This document shows positions 16,311-27,260 of a stretch of 64,000 nucleotides of DNA, piece after piece. Within the stretch, counting starts at the first letter, position 1, and every line of letters begins with the position of its first letter. A model generated the notes under the pieces. The model was not told the origin of the DNA. It saw only the letters and a program-made list of their open reading frames with translations, and did no database searches. Source of the DNA: Paracoccus luteus (GTDB lineage: Bacteria; Pseudomonadota; Alphaproteobacteria; Rhodobacterales; Rhodobacteraceae); assembly GCF_004522155.1 (NCBI RefSeq), contig NZ_SDEA01000004.1, forward strand, positions 186,001-250,000. Direction: 5' to 3'. The translations under genes were made by a program, and so were the position numbers.

Positions 16311-16898
16311 TCAGCCGAAGGCCAGCGCGACGCCTGCAAGCGCGGCGCCGGCCCCCAGGCCGCGTGTCACGACCCGGCCGCGCGCGTCGCCGCGCCTTGC
16401 GATCAGGGCTGCGGCCAGCCCCACCGCCACGCCGACGGCATGCAGCAAGACCGTCGCCAGCACGAAGCCCGTTCCGAACCGCAGCGACCCCGCGCCGCCA
16501 AGCTCGGTGCCGTGGGCAAAGCCGTGGAACAGCGCGAAAACCGCGACGATGGCGGCGCAGGTCCGCACGTCCAGCCGCACCGCCATCGCGACCACGAGGC
16601 CAAGCACCACGATCGAGGCAAGGATCATGGGCTCGACCAGCGGCAGCGAGACGCCGGTCAGCGCCAGACCGAACCCCGCGATCATCACCGCGACAAAGGC
16701 GGCCGGCACGGCCCAGATCGCCCCCCCGCCCAGCAGGCTGGCCCAGAGGCCGACGGTGATCATGGCGAGGATGTGATCGAGCCCGAAGAGCGGGTGCGAG
16801 AAGCCCGCCGCGACAGAGCCATACTGGCCATGCGGAAGATGGGCCAGCGCGGGCGTCGCCGCGAGGCCGAGGCAGAGGACGGGAAGCAGTCGTTTCAT
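16311..16898 (-). CDS. hupE: HupE/UreJ-family nickel transporter
   Basis: This 195-residue membrane protein has a signal-like N-terminus (MKRLLPVLCLGLAATPALA) and six or so hydrophobic helices. The family's metal motif HPLFGLDHILAM is near residue 40, and a second histidine cluster is in ALFHGFAHGTEL. HupE/UreJ proteins import Ni2+ for hydrogenase or urease. It is the last gene of the urease operon, 46 bases after ureG. The second of two closely spaced ATGs is chosen because AAGGA lies eight bases from it. The first, six bases upstream, would crowd the ribosome site. Confidence 0.9.
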   Translation of the reverse strand: MKRLLPVLCLGLAATPALAHLPHGQYGSVAAGFSHPLFGLDHILAMITVGLWASLLGGGAIWAVPAAFVAVMIAGFGLALTGVSLPLVEPMILASIVVLGLVVAMAVRLDVRTCAAIVAVFALFHGFAHGTELGGAGSLRFGTGFVLATVLLHAVGVAVGLAAALIARRGDARGRVVTRGLGAGAALAGVALAFG

Positions 16899-16944
16899 CG
16901 TCATGGTCCTTTCTCGAGGGAGTGCAGGTCGTGGCGTCGCATCC

Positions 16945-17775
16945 TCAGTCGTGCGAATGGGAATGCGAATGCGCGTGTCCGTGGGCGTGCGTGTGTCCGT
17001 GACCGTGATCGTGATCGTGATCGTGATCGTGATCGTGGGTGTCGCCGGGGGCGTGCCGGTGTCCGTGATCGTGATCGTGGGTGTCGCCGGGGGCGTGATG
17101 ATGCGGCGCCATCGGGCCGGGGTCCACGGGGGTGTGACCGCCGGCGGTCCACGAGGCGTGCAGTTGCCGCACCCAGTCGCACAGCTTTTCCACGGTTTCC
17201 GGCCGCTTGCGCGAGAGCGGCAGGACCGGCGCGCCGTTCCGCGCCTTCTCGGCATCGGCGACCATCTGCGCCACGTCCACGTCGACATGCTGCCCGAGAT
17301 CGATCTTGTTGATGACCAGCAGGTCGGCGCGCGCGATTCCGGGCCCCCCCTTGCGCGCCACGTCGCCGCCGCCGGCCACGTCCAGAACGAAAAGCTGCGC
17401 ATCGACCAGCGCCGGCGAGAAGGTCGCGGTCAGGTTGTCGCCGCCGCTTTCGACCAGCACGATGTCGAGCGGCGCGAAGTCGCGCTCCAGATCCTCGACC
17501 GCCATCAGGTTCATCGTCACGTCGTCGCGGATCGCCGTGTGCGGGCAGGCGCCGGTCTCGACAGCGCGGATGCGTTCCTCAGGCAGAACGCCTTCGGACC
17601 TGAGGAAGCGCGCGTCCTCGTCCGTGTAGATATCGTTGGTAATGACTCCCAGCGCGAACTCGTCGCGCAGGTGCCTGCAAAGCGTGGCGATCACCGAGCT
17701 TTTGCCCGTGCCCACGGGGCCGGCGACGCCCAGCCGCAGCGCGCGGGTTTCTTGCGGTTGCCTGTCGTCGGTCAT
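16945..17775 (-). CDS. ureG: urease accessory GTPase UreG with long His-rich C-terminal tail
   Basis: The 276 residues include a normal UreG GTPase of about 205: P-loop [10 protein letters not shown], the metal-binding CPH ([13 protein letters not shown]), VESGGDNL and NKIDL. UreG couples GTP hydrolysis to nickel insertion in the UreDFG-apourease complex. Unusually, about 65 further residues at the C-terminus are dominated by His, Asp and Gly, with around 24 histidines (HDHDHDH- and [17 protein letters not shown] runs). Most UreG proteins lack a tail or have a short N-terminal His stretch. No ureE occurs in this operon, so the tail may serve as the nickel store that UreE usually provides. AAGGAGG precedes the start. 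Confidence 0.95.
   Translation of the reverse strand: MTDDRQPQETRALRLGVAGPVGTGKSSVIATLCRHLRDEFALGVITNDIYTDEDARFLRSEGVLPEERIRAVETGACPHTAIRDDVTMNLMAVEDLERDFAPLDIVLVESGGDNLTATFSPALVDAQLFVLDVAGGGDVARKGGPGIARADLLVINKIDLGQHVDVDVAQMVADAEKARNGAPVLPLSRKRPETVEKLCDWVRQLHASWTAGGHTPVDPGPMAPHHHAPGDTHDHDHGHRHAPGDTHDHDHDHDHDHGHGHTHAHGHAHSHSHSHD
17005..17034 (+). repeat. five tandem GTGATC hexamers inside the ureG His-rich tail
   Basis: Five exact copies of GTGATC (plus-strand reading) encode alternating His-Asp on the minus strand. Two longer imperfect copies of a GTGATCGTGGGTGTCGCC-type unit lie just to the right. Such in-frame repeats can expand or contract by slippage, changing histidine number without a frameshift. 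Confidence 0.9.
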
Positions 17776-17793
17776 CTCTCGTCCTCCTTCATG

Positions 17794-18627
17794 TCAGATT
17801 GCCCAGGGCGGGCCGAGCTGGTGCAGGCCGCGTGTCAGCAGATGGCGCAACGCCAGGCTGTCGGGCGCCACCGCGCCGATGGCGACGCCGGGACCAGCCA
17901 GCGGCATCAGCGCCGCGTCCTTGTGGAACGGCAAGGCCGGAGGGCGCATGTCCGTCCAGCACGGGTCCACCGCCACGATCGATCCGACCGCGGCCGCATC
18001 GCCCAGAACGGCGGCGCCGTTCCAACCATCCCAGGCCTGTCCGAAGCGCAGCTGTTGATCGTAGAGCGCCGCGCGGCCTCGGGTGATGCGAAGACGGCCG
18101 CTGAAATCGCCGGGCGCTTCGCCGTGGCGGCCCAGCAGCATCTCCTCGCGCAGGATCATGCGCGCGCTTTCGGCAAGGGTGATCCGCACATCGTGGCGAT
18201 GATCGCAGCGCCGGGCCGCGATGATCGGCTGGGGCCACCAGACGAATGTCGCGCCGTCGTCCACCCGCACCGTGATCGACATGCGCGACTGGCCTTCCCT
18301 CGGGCCAGGCAGGACCAGCATTGCCGAGATTTCTGTCAGCACCAGCGTGCTGCCCGCCCCGACTTGCACATCCAGGGCATAGCTGTCACCGCCGAGCGGT
18401 CCGGCAGTTCCTGCCGCCAGGGCGACACGCGCGACGTCGTGCCTGCGGTCGGTCAGCGGCTCGGGGCCTTTGGGGTGGCAGGGGCGCAGCACAAGCGGGC
18501 CGTCCGAGCGCAGGGTTCTCACCCGGCTGCCGCGGCCATTGGCGGCAAGCTCGCTTGCCAGCACCGCGCGGGCGGTCATCGCGCCCGGGCGTCCCGAGGC
18601 CGCCTTACGAAGCGAAGAGGCGTACAT
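17794..18627 (-). CDS. ureD: urease accessory protein UreD (UreH)
   Basis: The 277 residues have the UreD features: a basic N-terminus, GPLVLRPCHPKGP, GGDSYALDVQVGAGSTLVLTE-like beta strands and TFVWWPQPIIAARRCDHR. UreD forms the scaffold, with UreF and UreG, that delivers nickel to apo-urease. AGGAG lies five bases before the start, and the gene overlaps the end of ureF by 23 bases, so translation is coupled. Its position between ureF and ureG, rather than first in the operon, is less common than the ureDABCEFG order. Confidence 0.92.
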   Translation of the reverse strand: MYASSLRKAASGRPGAMTARAVLASELAANGRGSRVRTLRSDGPLVLRPCHPKGPEPLTDRRHDVARVALAAGTAGPLGGDSYALDVQVGAGSTLVLTEISAMLVLPGPREGQSRMSITVRVDDGATFVWWPQPIIAARRCDHRHDVRITLAESARMILREEMLLGRHGEAPGDFSGRLRITRGRAALYDQQLRFGQAWDGWNGAAVLGDAAAVGSIVAVDPCWTDMRPPALPFHKDAALMPLAGPGVAIGAVAPDSLALRHLLTRGLHQLGPPWAI

Positions 18628-19291
18628 CGCTTCTCCTGTGATGCTCTGCCGCGATATCCGTCAGCGGCGAGCCGGACGCGGGCAGGTCGGCTGTGGGGCC
18701 GTCCGCCGCCTTTGCCGCCTCGGCGGCCAGGCAGTCCAGCCGATCCGTCATGCGGGCCAGGATGGCATGCACCTCGAAAGGATCGACGCGCATGACCTTG
18801 GCGGCGGCCGCCGCCGCCCCGGCATTGTTCTCGTGCAGGATCGCCAGTGCGGCGGCCCGCGGCCCCAAGCCGAAAACCGCCGCCGCGACGCCCATCACGA
18901 CGGGCTGATGCGGCGCGGCCCCGAGTGCCGCGAAATGCGGGTGTGGATGGATGCCGTTCATGGCGCGCCGAAGCTGACGCCCCAGATCGCGCGACACCTT
19001 GCGCAGCTCCGGCGACGGGATGCGCGCGTCAAGTTCCGCTTCCAACTCGGCAAGATCAGACAGGTTGCCGCGTCCCGCGCGCGCGCAAGCTGCGGCTGCG
19101 AAGGCGGCGGCGATCGATCCGGCAGTCTCAACGCGCCCGATCAGAAACCTTTCCAGCCCGGCCACATCCGCCACCCGGCCCGCGGCGACCGCAGGCTCCA
19201 GACCGCCCGAATGGGCATAGCCACCCGCCGGCAAGCGCCCGTCGGCAAGCAGAAGAAGCGCCGCCTGTCCTCCCGACCCGAGGCTTTCCAT
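18605..19291 (-). CDS. ureF: urease accessory protein UreF
   Basis: The 228 residues open with the recognisable UreF segment LLLLADGRLPAGGYAHSGGLEPAV, split here by normal substitutions, and are almost entirely helical and Ala-rich. UreF bridges UreD and UreG and gates nickel delivery. Its ATG directly abuts the ureC stop codon. In most urease operons ureE would stand between ureC and ureF. There is no room for it here, and it is not found elsewhere in the cluster. Confidence 0.93.
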   Translation of the reverse strand: MESLGSGGQAALLLLADGRLPAGGYAHSGGLEPAVAAGRVADVAGLERFLIGRVETAGSIAAAFAAAACARAGRGNLSDLAELEAELDARIPSPELRKVSRDLGRQLRRAMNGIHPHPHFAALGAAPHQPVVMGVAAAVFGLGPRAAALAILHENNAGAAAAAAKVMRVDPFEVHAILARMTDRLDCLAAEAAKAADGPTADLPASGSPLTDIAAEHHRRSDVRLFAS

Positions 19292-20987
<1,696 letters not shown>

Positions 20988-21001
<14 letters not shown>

Positions 21002-21545
21002 TGTCCAGCTCTCCGCCGCAGAGGCCGCGCAGGCCCAGCACCACGCGCCGCCCCCTGATCGGGACCAGCTTCACTTCCTCCACCGCGCCAGGTTCAAACC
21101 GCTCGGCCCCGCCCGACAGGATCGCCAGGCGCTTGCCCCAAGCGGCGTCCCGGTCGAAGTCGAGCGCCGCGTTCACCTCGGCAAAGTGGAAATGCGACCC
21201 GATCTGGATCGGTCGGTCCGATGTGTTGGTCACGCGCAGGGTCGTGACCTCCAGCCCTTCGTTGATGACGACGTCGTCTTCGCAATACAGGATCTCTCCG
21301 GGGATAAGCGGCTCGGCCTCGTCATCCAGCGGCGCGTCCGAATGCCGGCGGGGGGCCTGCCGCGTATTGCCGCCGGGCCGGCGTGGCTCGCTTGGGGAAC
21401 TGACCCCGGACGACCTGGTCCGCTCCTCGGCCTCGGCGCTTGTCTGGTCATAGTCGTGCCCCGGATCGTCGGTCGGGTGCCTGGCCCTCGGGCCGCCCGT
21501 GTTTTCCGACAAAAGCTCCGCGAAGGGATTGCCTTTTCTGGTCAT
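20988..21545 (-). CDS. ureB: urease beta subunit with about 85-residue N-terminal extension
   Basis: The C-terminal 100 residues are an ordinary UreB ([58 protein letters not shown]). Before it lies a hydrophilic, low-complexity stretch rich in Ser, Arg, Pro, Asp and Glu ([18 protein letters not shown], then [12 protein letters not shown] and [13 protein letters not shown]). It has no ATG near the usual start, which reads Leu-Ile-Pro-Gly instead of Met-Ile-Pro-Gly, so the extension is probably translated. The start overlaps the ureA stop by four bases (ATGA). Confidence 0.9.
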
Positions 21546-21844
21546 CGTATCGGCTCCGTCACGGTGACAAGCTTGGTCCCGTCGGGAAAGGTCGCCTCGA
21601 CCTGGATCTGGGCGATCATCTCGGGAACGCCCTCCATGACATCGTCCCGGCTCAGGACATTGCGCCCCCATTCCATCAGATCCGTCACCGTCTCGCCGTC
21701 CCGCGCGCCTTCGAGAAGGAACGACGTCAGCAGCGCGGTCGCTTCCGGAAGGTTCAGCTTCAGGCCGCGGGCCTTGCGTTCCAATGCGAGCTTGCCGGCC
21801 GTGTAGACCATAAGCCGCTCCTGCTCATGCATGCTGAGTAACAT
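21542..21844 (-). CDS. ureA: urease gamma subunit
   Basis: The 100 residues are the standard length for UreA, with [60 protein letters not shown] and a terminal VTEPIR, all family landmarks. GGGAGG lies five bases before the chosen ATG. A longer frame starting at MMSKNTQYG about 19 codons upstream is possible but has no need to be used. It is the first gene of the urease operon. Confidence 0.94.
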   Translation of the reverse strand: MLLSMHEQERLMVYTAGKLALERKARGLKLNLPEATALLTSFLLEGARDGETVTDLMEWGRNVLSRDDVMEGVPEMIAQIQVEATFPDGTKLVTVTEPIR

Positions 21845-22122
21845 CGATGCCTCCCGCTCGCAGTCGTGAGTCTCGCGGCCATATTGTGTGTTCTTCGACA
21901 TCATGTCACTCGCTCTGTCGCGCAAACGGGTTGAGGGTAAGCTCTGGCGAATCCAGCGTGACGGCTGATCGCCTGAGCAGACCGACAACCCTGCGAGCAT
22001 TCCATTGGCTTGCCGCGAAACTCCCGCTTCAGAAGGTCCAGGATGAAAACCGATCCGGCCCCGAGCCTTGGCACGACAAGACCTGACCCGCGTGCGGGCG
22101 CTTGCATGGCGCCTGAGTCGAA

Positions 22123-23205
22123 ATGAGACGCTGGCTGTCCCGGCATCGCTGGCAACTGGTCCATGCGCTGCGCACGACCACCGCCAGCGTCCTTGCACTG
22201 GGCGCGGCCCATGCGCTCGGGTTTCGGGTGGCGCTTCCGGCGGTCATTGCCGCGATCATGGTGACGCAAGGCAATGTCGGCGGCTCGCTGAAGATGGCGA
22301 CCCAGCAGTTCGTCGGATCGCTGGCCGGCGGCGTCTATGCGGCCCTGATCATCCTTGCGGTCCTGGCGCATGATCCGCTGTCCGGCGCGCTTACGCTGGC
22401 GATCGCCCTGGCGCCTCTTGCGGTGCTGGCGGCGCTTTCCCCCGGATACCGGATCGCGCCCGTCACCGCGGCCATCGTTCTTCTGGGCGGACCCGACCCT
22501 GACACCAGCCCGCTGGCCTTTGCCGCCGACCGCATCCTGGGCGTCGGCCTGGGATGCGCGGTGGGACTGGTTGTGTCGATCCTGGTCATGCCCGCCCGCG
22601 CGTCCCGATCGGTTGTCGAGACGGGGGGCCAGGTGGCGCGGCTGCTGGCGGGACAGCTCCGCACACTCGCATCGCGGGATGCCCGGTGCCAGGCCGAGCT
22701 TGGCCGGAGGGCCGGGGAGATCCGGGAAAACCTCATCCGTCTTGACGCCTTCGTGGCCGAGGCCGAGCACGAGAGGCGCGCGCGGCTCGCCCGGGTTTCA
22801 GACGGGCAGCGGCTGTTGCGGACCCTCAGGCGGGTGCGCCATGACGTGGACATGATCCGCCGCGCGGCGCGCGAGGCGGGCAACGTCGCCCTGCACGATT
22901 GCGCCGCCGCCTCGTGGCGTCACGCGGTCGAGAGCGCCGCGGCGACATTGCAGGGCATCTGCCGGCTGCTGGCCGGGCAGGACGTGCCGGACGACTTCAG
23001 CACCCTCGCCTCGGCCGTCCGGGACTACAGGATCGCCGTGGAGGAGATGCAGCGCGCCGGCCTGACGCAAACCCTGCCGACCGCCGATCTTGGCCGCCTG
23101 TTCGGCATCGGCTTCGCGCTGGAACAGCTTCGGCGCGATCTGGACGATCTGATCGAGCTGTCACGAGAGGTGTCCAGCCCGCGCGGCACGTCGGGGGAGA
23201 AATGA
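22123..23205 (+). CDS. FUSC-family membrane protein
   Basis: The 360 residues begin with a basic N-terminus and five or six hydrophobic helices over the first 165 ([33 protein letters not shown], in parts, matches the FUSC/aromatic acid exporter domain). A long helical cytoplasmic half rich in Arg, Glu and Ala follows. FUSC proteins resemble AaeB and fusaric-acid resistance exporters. Substrate is unknown. It is divergent from the urease operon across 278 bases with no other gene, so shared control is possible but unproven. Confidence 0.82.
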   Translation: MRRWLSRHRWQLVHALRTTTASVLALGAAHALGFRVALPAVIAAIMVTQGNVGGSLKMATQQFVGSLAGGVYAALIILAVLAHDPLSGALTLAIALAPLAVLAALSPGYRIAPVTAAIVLLGGPDPDTSPLAFAADRILGVGLGCAVGLVVSILVMPARASRSVVETGGQVARLLAGQLRTLASRDARCQAELGRRAGEIRENLIRLDAFVAEAEHERRARLARVSDGQRLLRTLRRVRHDVDMIRRAAREAGNVALHDCAAASWRHAVESAAATLQGICRLLAGQDVPDDFSTLASAVRDYRIAVEEMQRAGLTQTLPTADLGRLFGIGFALEQLRRDLDDLIELSREVSSPRGTSGEK

Positions 23206-23436
23206 CCTTGGGTTCCCGACGGGCTTGTACCGGACGTGGTCTTGCAACAGCAAGGTGTCGCTGATCCGGTGGGGCAGCCGCGGCGCGATCCGCGCCCGCC
23301 CCGCCACCAGCGGCCCCGCCGCGCGCCTGAAAACCCCGCGCCGCCGGGTTCCGCGCAGACGGTCGGTGAAGCCATCCGCCGCGTGCCTTAAGGCGGTGTA
23401 GATTTCCTGGATCGGCGCCGCCCGCTTCGGACGCAT
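23161..23436 (-). CDS. possible small basic protein, unrecognised
   Basis: An open frame of 91 codons starts [20 protein letters not shown] and continues Arg-rich, with [19 protein letters not shown] in the middle. It overlaps the 3' end of the FUSC gene on the other strand by 45 bases. The first 70 codons have less biased composition than the usual antisense noise here. No motif, signal or membrane segment is visible, and it could be noncoding. The rest of the interval up to the next gene holds nothing else recognisable. Confidence 0.25.
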   Translation of the reverse strand: MRPKRAAPIQEIYTALRHAADGFTDRLRGTRRRGVFRRAAGPLVAGRARIAPRLPHRISDTLLLQDHVRYKPVGNPRSFLPRRAARAGHLS

Positions 23437-23532
23437 CCGCCGTTCGCAATCACCGAACGCCGGCTTCGTCCCGCGCAGACTGGCAGCTTGCACGCCGCGC
23501 CCCGATATCGGCTGCAACGAAAGGAGTTCCAC

Positions 23533-24474
23533 ATGCAACTCACCGGCATCCACCACCTGACGGCCATCACCGCCGACGCGCCCGCCAACAACCGCTTCTA
23601 TACCGAGAGGCTGGGGCTGCGGCGGGTCAAGAAGACCGTCAACCAGGACGACACCTCGGCCTATCACCTGTTCTTCGCCGACGGCGCGGGCAGCCCCGGC
23701 ACGGACCTGACCTTCTTCGACTGGCCCGTGGCGCGCGAGCGGCGCGGCACCCATTCGATCAGCCGCACGGGGCTGCGCGTGGATGAGGCCAGCCTCGACT
23801 GGTGGGCGGCGCGGCTGCGTGACGAAAAGCTGACCGTGGGCGAGATCGCGACGCTGGACACCCGCGCAAGCCTCGACTTCGAGGATTCCGAGGGCAAGCG
23901 CTTCCGCCTGACCGCCGACCGCCTCGGCGAAAGCCACCCGTGGCACCGCAGCCCGGTCCCGGCCGAGCACCAGATCCGCGGCCTCGGGCCGATCACCATC
24001 TCGGTCCCCGACCTCGCGCCGACCGAAGCGGTGCTGACGCAGGTGATGAACATGCGCCGCGTCCGCGACTATGCCAGTCTCGACGGGCAGGGGCAGGTCC
24101 ATGTCTTCGAGATGGGCGAGGGCGGCCCCGCGGCGGAACTGCACGTGGCTGTGCAGCCCGGCCTGGCCGTCGCGCGGCAGGGCGCGGGCGCGGTCCATCA
24201 CGTCGCGTTCCGCGTGCCGGACGCGGCCGCGATCCACGACTGGGCGCAGCACCTGAACAGGTTCCGCATCCCCTCCTCGGGCGAGGTCGAGCGTTACTAC
24301 TTCCGCTCGCTCTACTTCCGCGAGCCGAACGGCATCCTGTTCGAGATCGCCTCGGACACCCCCGGCTTTGCCGTGGACGAGCCGTTCGAGACGATGGGCG
24401 AGGCGCTGTCGCTGCCGCCCTTCCTTGAACCGCGCCGCGCGCAGATCGAGGCCGGGCTGAAACCGCTCGTCTGA
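23533..24474 (+). CDS. VOC-family glyoxalase/ring-cleavage dioxygenase-like protein
   Basis: The 313 residues form two tandem vicinal-oxygen-chelate modules: [36 protein letters not shown] (start, in parts) and [21 protein letters not shown] (middle). Metal ligands are His7 or His8, a His in AVHHVAFRV and Glu in GILFEIASD. It closely resembles Bacillus MhqO/YfiE-type proteins annotated as ring-cleaving dioxygenases, which protect against hydroquinones and catechols. AAGGAG precedes the ATG. A hairpin terminator follows, so it is a single-gene unit beside the related fusion gene downstream. Confidence 0.85.
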   Translation: MQLTGIHHLTAITADAPANNRFYTERLGLRRVKKTVNQDDTSAYHLFFADGAGSPGTDLTFFDWPVARERRGTHSISRTGLRVDEASLDWWAARLRDEKLTVGEIATLDTRASLDFEDSEGKRFRLTADRLGESHPWHRSPVPAEHQIRGLGPITISVPDLAPTEAVLTQVMNMRRVRDYASLDGQGQVHVFEMGEGGPAAELHVAVQPGLAVARQGAGAVHHVAFRVPDAAAIHDWAQHLNRFRIPSSGEVERYYFRSLYFREPNGILFEIASDTPGFAVDEPFETMGEALSLPPFLEPRRAQIEAGLKPLV

Positions 24475-24488
24475 TCTGACGAAACCAA

Positions 24489-24512
24489 GGCCGCCGGGGC
24501 GATCCGGCGGCC
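24489..24512 (+). terminator. terminator of the VOC gene
   Basis: GGCCGCCGG (24489-24497) pairs with CCGGCGGCC (24504-24512) over a GGCGAT loop, 15 bases after the stop codon. A pyrimidine-rich tail (TGCCCCTGCCCC) follows but no T run. Confidence 0.6.
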
Positions 24513-24558
24513 TGCCCCTGCCCCGGCAGCTGTCATGATGCGCCAAGTCCGCGCATCG

Positions 24559-24657
24559 ACCGTATTGTGTCGCCGGATCGTCGATCACCGCCGACGCGCA
24601 GTTCTCGGGCGTCAGCAGGAAATCGGTCGCCGGGTCGCGCAGCGGTTCGGCCAGGAC
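24559..24657 (-). pseudogene. fragment resembling the start of an isochorismatase-like hydrolase
   Basis: In one minus-strand frame the words DPATDFLLTPENCASAVID appear. They resemble the N-terminus of isochorismatase-family hydrolases (DPxxDxLLTPxNxALxxID). No in-frame start lies directly before it, and after this stretch the similarity ends (DPATQYG instead of YQPxQ). It is probably a decayed remnant between two transcription units. Confidence 0.35.
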
Positions 24658-24672
24658 TTGGCCATCATGTGC

Positions 24673-24987
24673 TTACGGGTTTGTGGCGGGCTGGGTGGTG
24701 AACAGATCGGCCCATTCGGGGCGGCGCGCGGCCTGTTTGCGCACGAAGGGGCACAGCGGGATGATGCGGAACCCGGCCTGCCGCGCATCCTCGACCATGA
24801 ACTCGACCAGCGCCTTGCCCACGCCCTGGCCGCCCAGGGCGTCCGGCACGCCGGTGTGATCGGCGCTGATGATGCCGGGGCCGCGATGGGTGAAGGTCAG
24901 CTCGGCCTCGGCATCGATGCCGCCAACGCGCGCGGCATAACGGCCGCGGCGGGCGCCGTCCTCCTTGGTGATGGTGATGTCGGCCAT
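24673..24987 (-). CDS. small GNAT-like acetyltransferase (Acetyltransf_CG type)
   Basis: The 104 residues match the short YjdJ-like GNAT family that carries only the acetyl-CoA-binding half. The beta bulge and pyrophosphate loop appear as LGGQGVGKALVEFMVEDAR, and the end reads GFRIIPLCPFVRKQAARRPEWADLF, a very typical finish. Its substrate is unknown. It starts one base after the DoxX gene ends and is probably in the same operon. Confidence 0.88.
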   Translation of the reverse strand: MADITITKEDGARRGRYAARVGGIDAEAELTFTHRGPGIISADHTGVPDALGGQGVGKALVEFMVEDARQAGFRIIPLCPFVRKQAARRPEWADLFTTQPATNP

Positions 24988-24988
24988 G

Positions 24989-25561
24989 TCAGAACTCCCG
25001 TTTCAGAAGGGTGCGGTCCACGGACAGCGGACCGGCGCCGAAGGCGGCAAGCAGCAGCGCCGCCACGGTCCACAGCGCCGAGAACCCCTCGGCCTTGAAC
25101 TGGACCTGGTGCAGGAACCCCGCGCCGCCATCGGCACCGAGGTTGCGCAGCCCGTCGGCGGTGAACAGCGCCGCGTTGCCGCCAAGCGCGGTCACGCCCT
25201 CGGGCGAGAGGATCGCCGCGCCATAGGGATGCGTGACATGGAACCACAGCGTCACCGCCAGCATCACCGCGCTGGCGAGCGCCACCGGCCGGGTCAGGAA
25301 GCCTGCGAGGATCATCAACCCGCCCGCGAACTGCAGCACCGCCAGCGCCGCCGACCACAGCCAGCCGGGATAAAGGCCGATGCCTTCGGTGAACCCCGCC
25401 ATCGCGAAGGGCGCCGTGATCTTGGGCCATCCCTCGATCACCAGCATTCCGCCGACCACCACGCGCAGCGCGACATAGGCCAGCGGCCGCGCGATCCAGT
25501 CGTAGAACGGCCCCAAGAAGGGCAGGATCAGCGGGGTCCTGCGCTGGGTCGGCGGGATCAT
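24989..25561 (-). CDS. DoxX-family membrane protein
   Basis: The 190 residues have four hydrophobic helices and the DoxX hallmarks ALRVVVGGMLVIEGWPKI and LQFAGGLMILAGFLTRPVALASA. DoxX proteins of this kind (MhqP, CatD) occur beside VOC dioxygenase genes in quinone- and catechol-resistance operons of Bacillus and may act with a thiol or quinone redox system. The ATG overlaps the stop of the preceding VOC-hydrolase fusion gene as ATGA, so the two are translationally coupled. This supports a joint function. Confidence 0.9.
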   Translation of the reverse strand: MIPPTQRRTPLILPFLGPFYDWIARPLAYVALRVVVGGMLVIEGWPKITAPFAMAGFTEGIGLYPGWLWSAALAVLQFAGGLMILAGFLTRPVALASAVMLAVTLWFHVTHPYGAAILSPEGVTALGGNAALFTADGLRNLGADGGAGFLHQVQFKAEGFSALWTVAALLLAAFGAGPLSVDRTLLKREF

Positions 25562-27108
25562 GGCGTCGCCCCGCCCGCCGTCCCGGCTTGTGTGAGAAGC
25601 CAGCCCTTGGCGATGTCCAGATCCTGCGCAGACAGTTCGTGTCCGGCGTCGATCAGCCGCGCGTCCAGATCAGCGCCGGCGGCCTTCAGCGAGGCTTCCA
25701 GCGCCGGGGCCATGCGCGCGAAGGGATCGCGCGCGCCGGTCAGCAGCAGCACCTGCGTGCCCGGCAGCTCGGCGGCGGGTGCGTCCTCCAGCACCTCGAT
25801 CCCGCGCAGAAGGATCGCGCGGCCGATCACGCCCGGATGCAGCCGCAAAATCGCGCCCAGCAGATTGGCGCCGTTGGAATAGCCAAGACAGGTCATTCGC
25901 GCCGGGTCGAGGCCATAGCCCCTGACCGCGCCCTCGACGAAGCCGGCGAAGGCTTCGGCCTCGGCGCGGATGTCGTCCTGGTCATAGGTCACGGCATCGA
26001 AGCGGCGGAACCAGCGGGTGATGCCTTCCTCGGTGGACCGTCCCCGCACCCCCAGCAGCGTCGCGCGCGGGTTCAGGCGCGCGGCCAGCGGCATCAGGTC
26101 GGCCTCGTTCCCCCCGGTGCCGTGCAGCAGCACGACCACCGTCCCGTCGGGATCGTCGGGGGCATGAAAGCGGTGAACGAAGGGCAGATCGCGCATCGGC
26201 ATCCTTTCCTCGCCCGGCCGGGCGAATTGCGGCAGCATCAGGCGCAGATCCTCCGCGCGGGCTGCGTCATGGGGCGGGATCATCAGGGCCTCGCCCAGAT
26301 GCTCCGGGTCTTCATCCACCGTGAAGCCGGGGCCATCGGTCGCGTATTCGAACAGCGTCCCCGCCGGTTCGCGCACATAGAGCGACAGGAAATACTTGCG
26401 GTCGTGGACGTTGGTCGCGCCGTCATGGCCGCGCAGGTCCAGCCGAATCCGTCGCACGGCATCCGCGTCCGGCGCGCGGAAGGCGACATGGTCGATCACC
26501 CCCGCGCCCGGACCGCCGGTCACGAAGCCCGCCGACTGGCGCAGGTCGATCACGTCCGTGTCGGATTGCATCCGGGTGAAAGGGCCGTCCCGCAGCACCA
26601 CGCGATAGCCGAAGCGTGCGGCAAAACCGGCCGTGGCCGCGGCATCCTCGGTCAGGATCGTGACCGCACGGATGCGTGTCGGCGCAATCGGATCGGGCAA
26701 GGGCGCTGTGGCGGGCAGGTCCGCGCCGACCAGCTTGACGACGATCCCGTCGGGGTCACGCAGGCGCAGCACCGTCTCGCCCAACTCGCGCGCAGGGCCG
26801 GTGACGGGCACCCCGGCGGCCATAGCGCGTTGCAGCCAGTCGCCGATGCTGGCGGGCGGGATGGCAAGGGCGATCTCGCTGACCTGTCCCAGTCCCACGC
26901 GGCCCCGCGCGCCGTCCTGCCAGACGAGGAAGGTGGCGACCGATCCGGGGCTGCCCAGCCGGTCGCCATAGAACAGGTGCAGCTGCTCGGCATCCTCATA
27001 GCCGCCAGTCTGCTTGACCAGCCGCAGCCCCAGAAAGCCCGCGTAGAAATCAACGTTCCGCTGAACGTTGCCGGTGATCGCGGTGACGTGGTGGATGCCC
27101 GTCGTCAC
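25558..27108 (-). CDS. VOC dioxygenase-like / carboxylesterase fusion (MhqO-MhqD-like)
   Basis: The 516 residues contain two joined enzymes. Residues 1-300 or so are a double VOC module (GIHHVTAITGNVQRNVDFY; VIDHVAFRAPDADAV; GTLFEYATDGPGF). From about 315 follows a phospholipase/carboxylesterase: TVVVLLHGTGGNEADLMPLA, nucleophile in CLGYSNGANLLGA, Asp in TGARDPFARM and His in IDAGHELSAQD. In Bacillus the two parts are separate genes (mhqO, mhqD) induced by 2-methylhydroquinone. Fusion implies consecutive steps on one substrate: ring opening or adduct handling, then ester hydrolysis. A DoxX gene follows in the same operon. Confidence 0.87.
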   Translation of the reverse strand: MTTGIHHVTAITGNVQRNVDFYAGFLGLRLVKQTGGYEDAEQLHLFYGDRLGSPGSVATFLVWQDGARGRVGLGQVSEIALAIPPASIGDWLQRAMAAGVPVTGPARELGETVLRLRDPDGIVVKLVGADLPATAPLPDPIAPTRIRAVTILTEDAAATAGFAARFGYRVVLRDGPFTRMQSDTDVIDLRQSAGFVTGGPGAGVIDHVAFRAPDADAVRRIRLDLRGHDGATNVHDRKYFLSLYVREPAGTLFEYATDGPGFTVDEDPEHLGEALMIPPHDAARAEDLRLMLPQFARPGEERMPMRDLPFVHRFHAPDDPDGTVVVLLHGTGGNEADLMPLAARLNPRATLLGVRGRSTEEGITRWFRRFDAVTYDQDDIRAEAEAFAGFVEGAVRGYGLDPARMTCLGYSNGANLLGAILRLHPGVIGRAILLRGIEVLEDAPAAELPGTQVLLLTGARDPFARMAPALEASLKAAGADLDARLIDAGHELSAQDLDIAKGWLLTQAGTAGGATP

Positions 27109-27260
27109 CGGCCAGCCTCGTCCGCGTCAACGCCTGGGCGGAATGTCGTCATGAAACGCGCTCCCGCAGGGAAATCCCGGCCAGCGTGGGATCGTCGCCG
27201 GCGCTTGTCCAGCAGTTTCCCCCCGAAAGCAGCGTTCGGCCAGCAAGAACGCCTTGGATG

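Noticed and set aside
17005..17095. Repeated GTGATC units considered as a CRISPR-like or iteron array
   Set aside because: Units are six bases without unique spacers and lie in frame within the ureG His-rich coding tail.
24673..27108. Considering the defence island a mobile element
   Set aside because: No integrase, transposase, tRNA-adjacent repeat or composition shift borders it.
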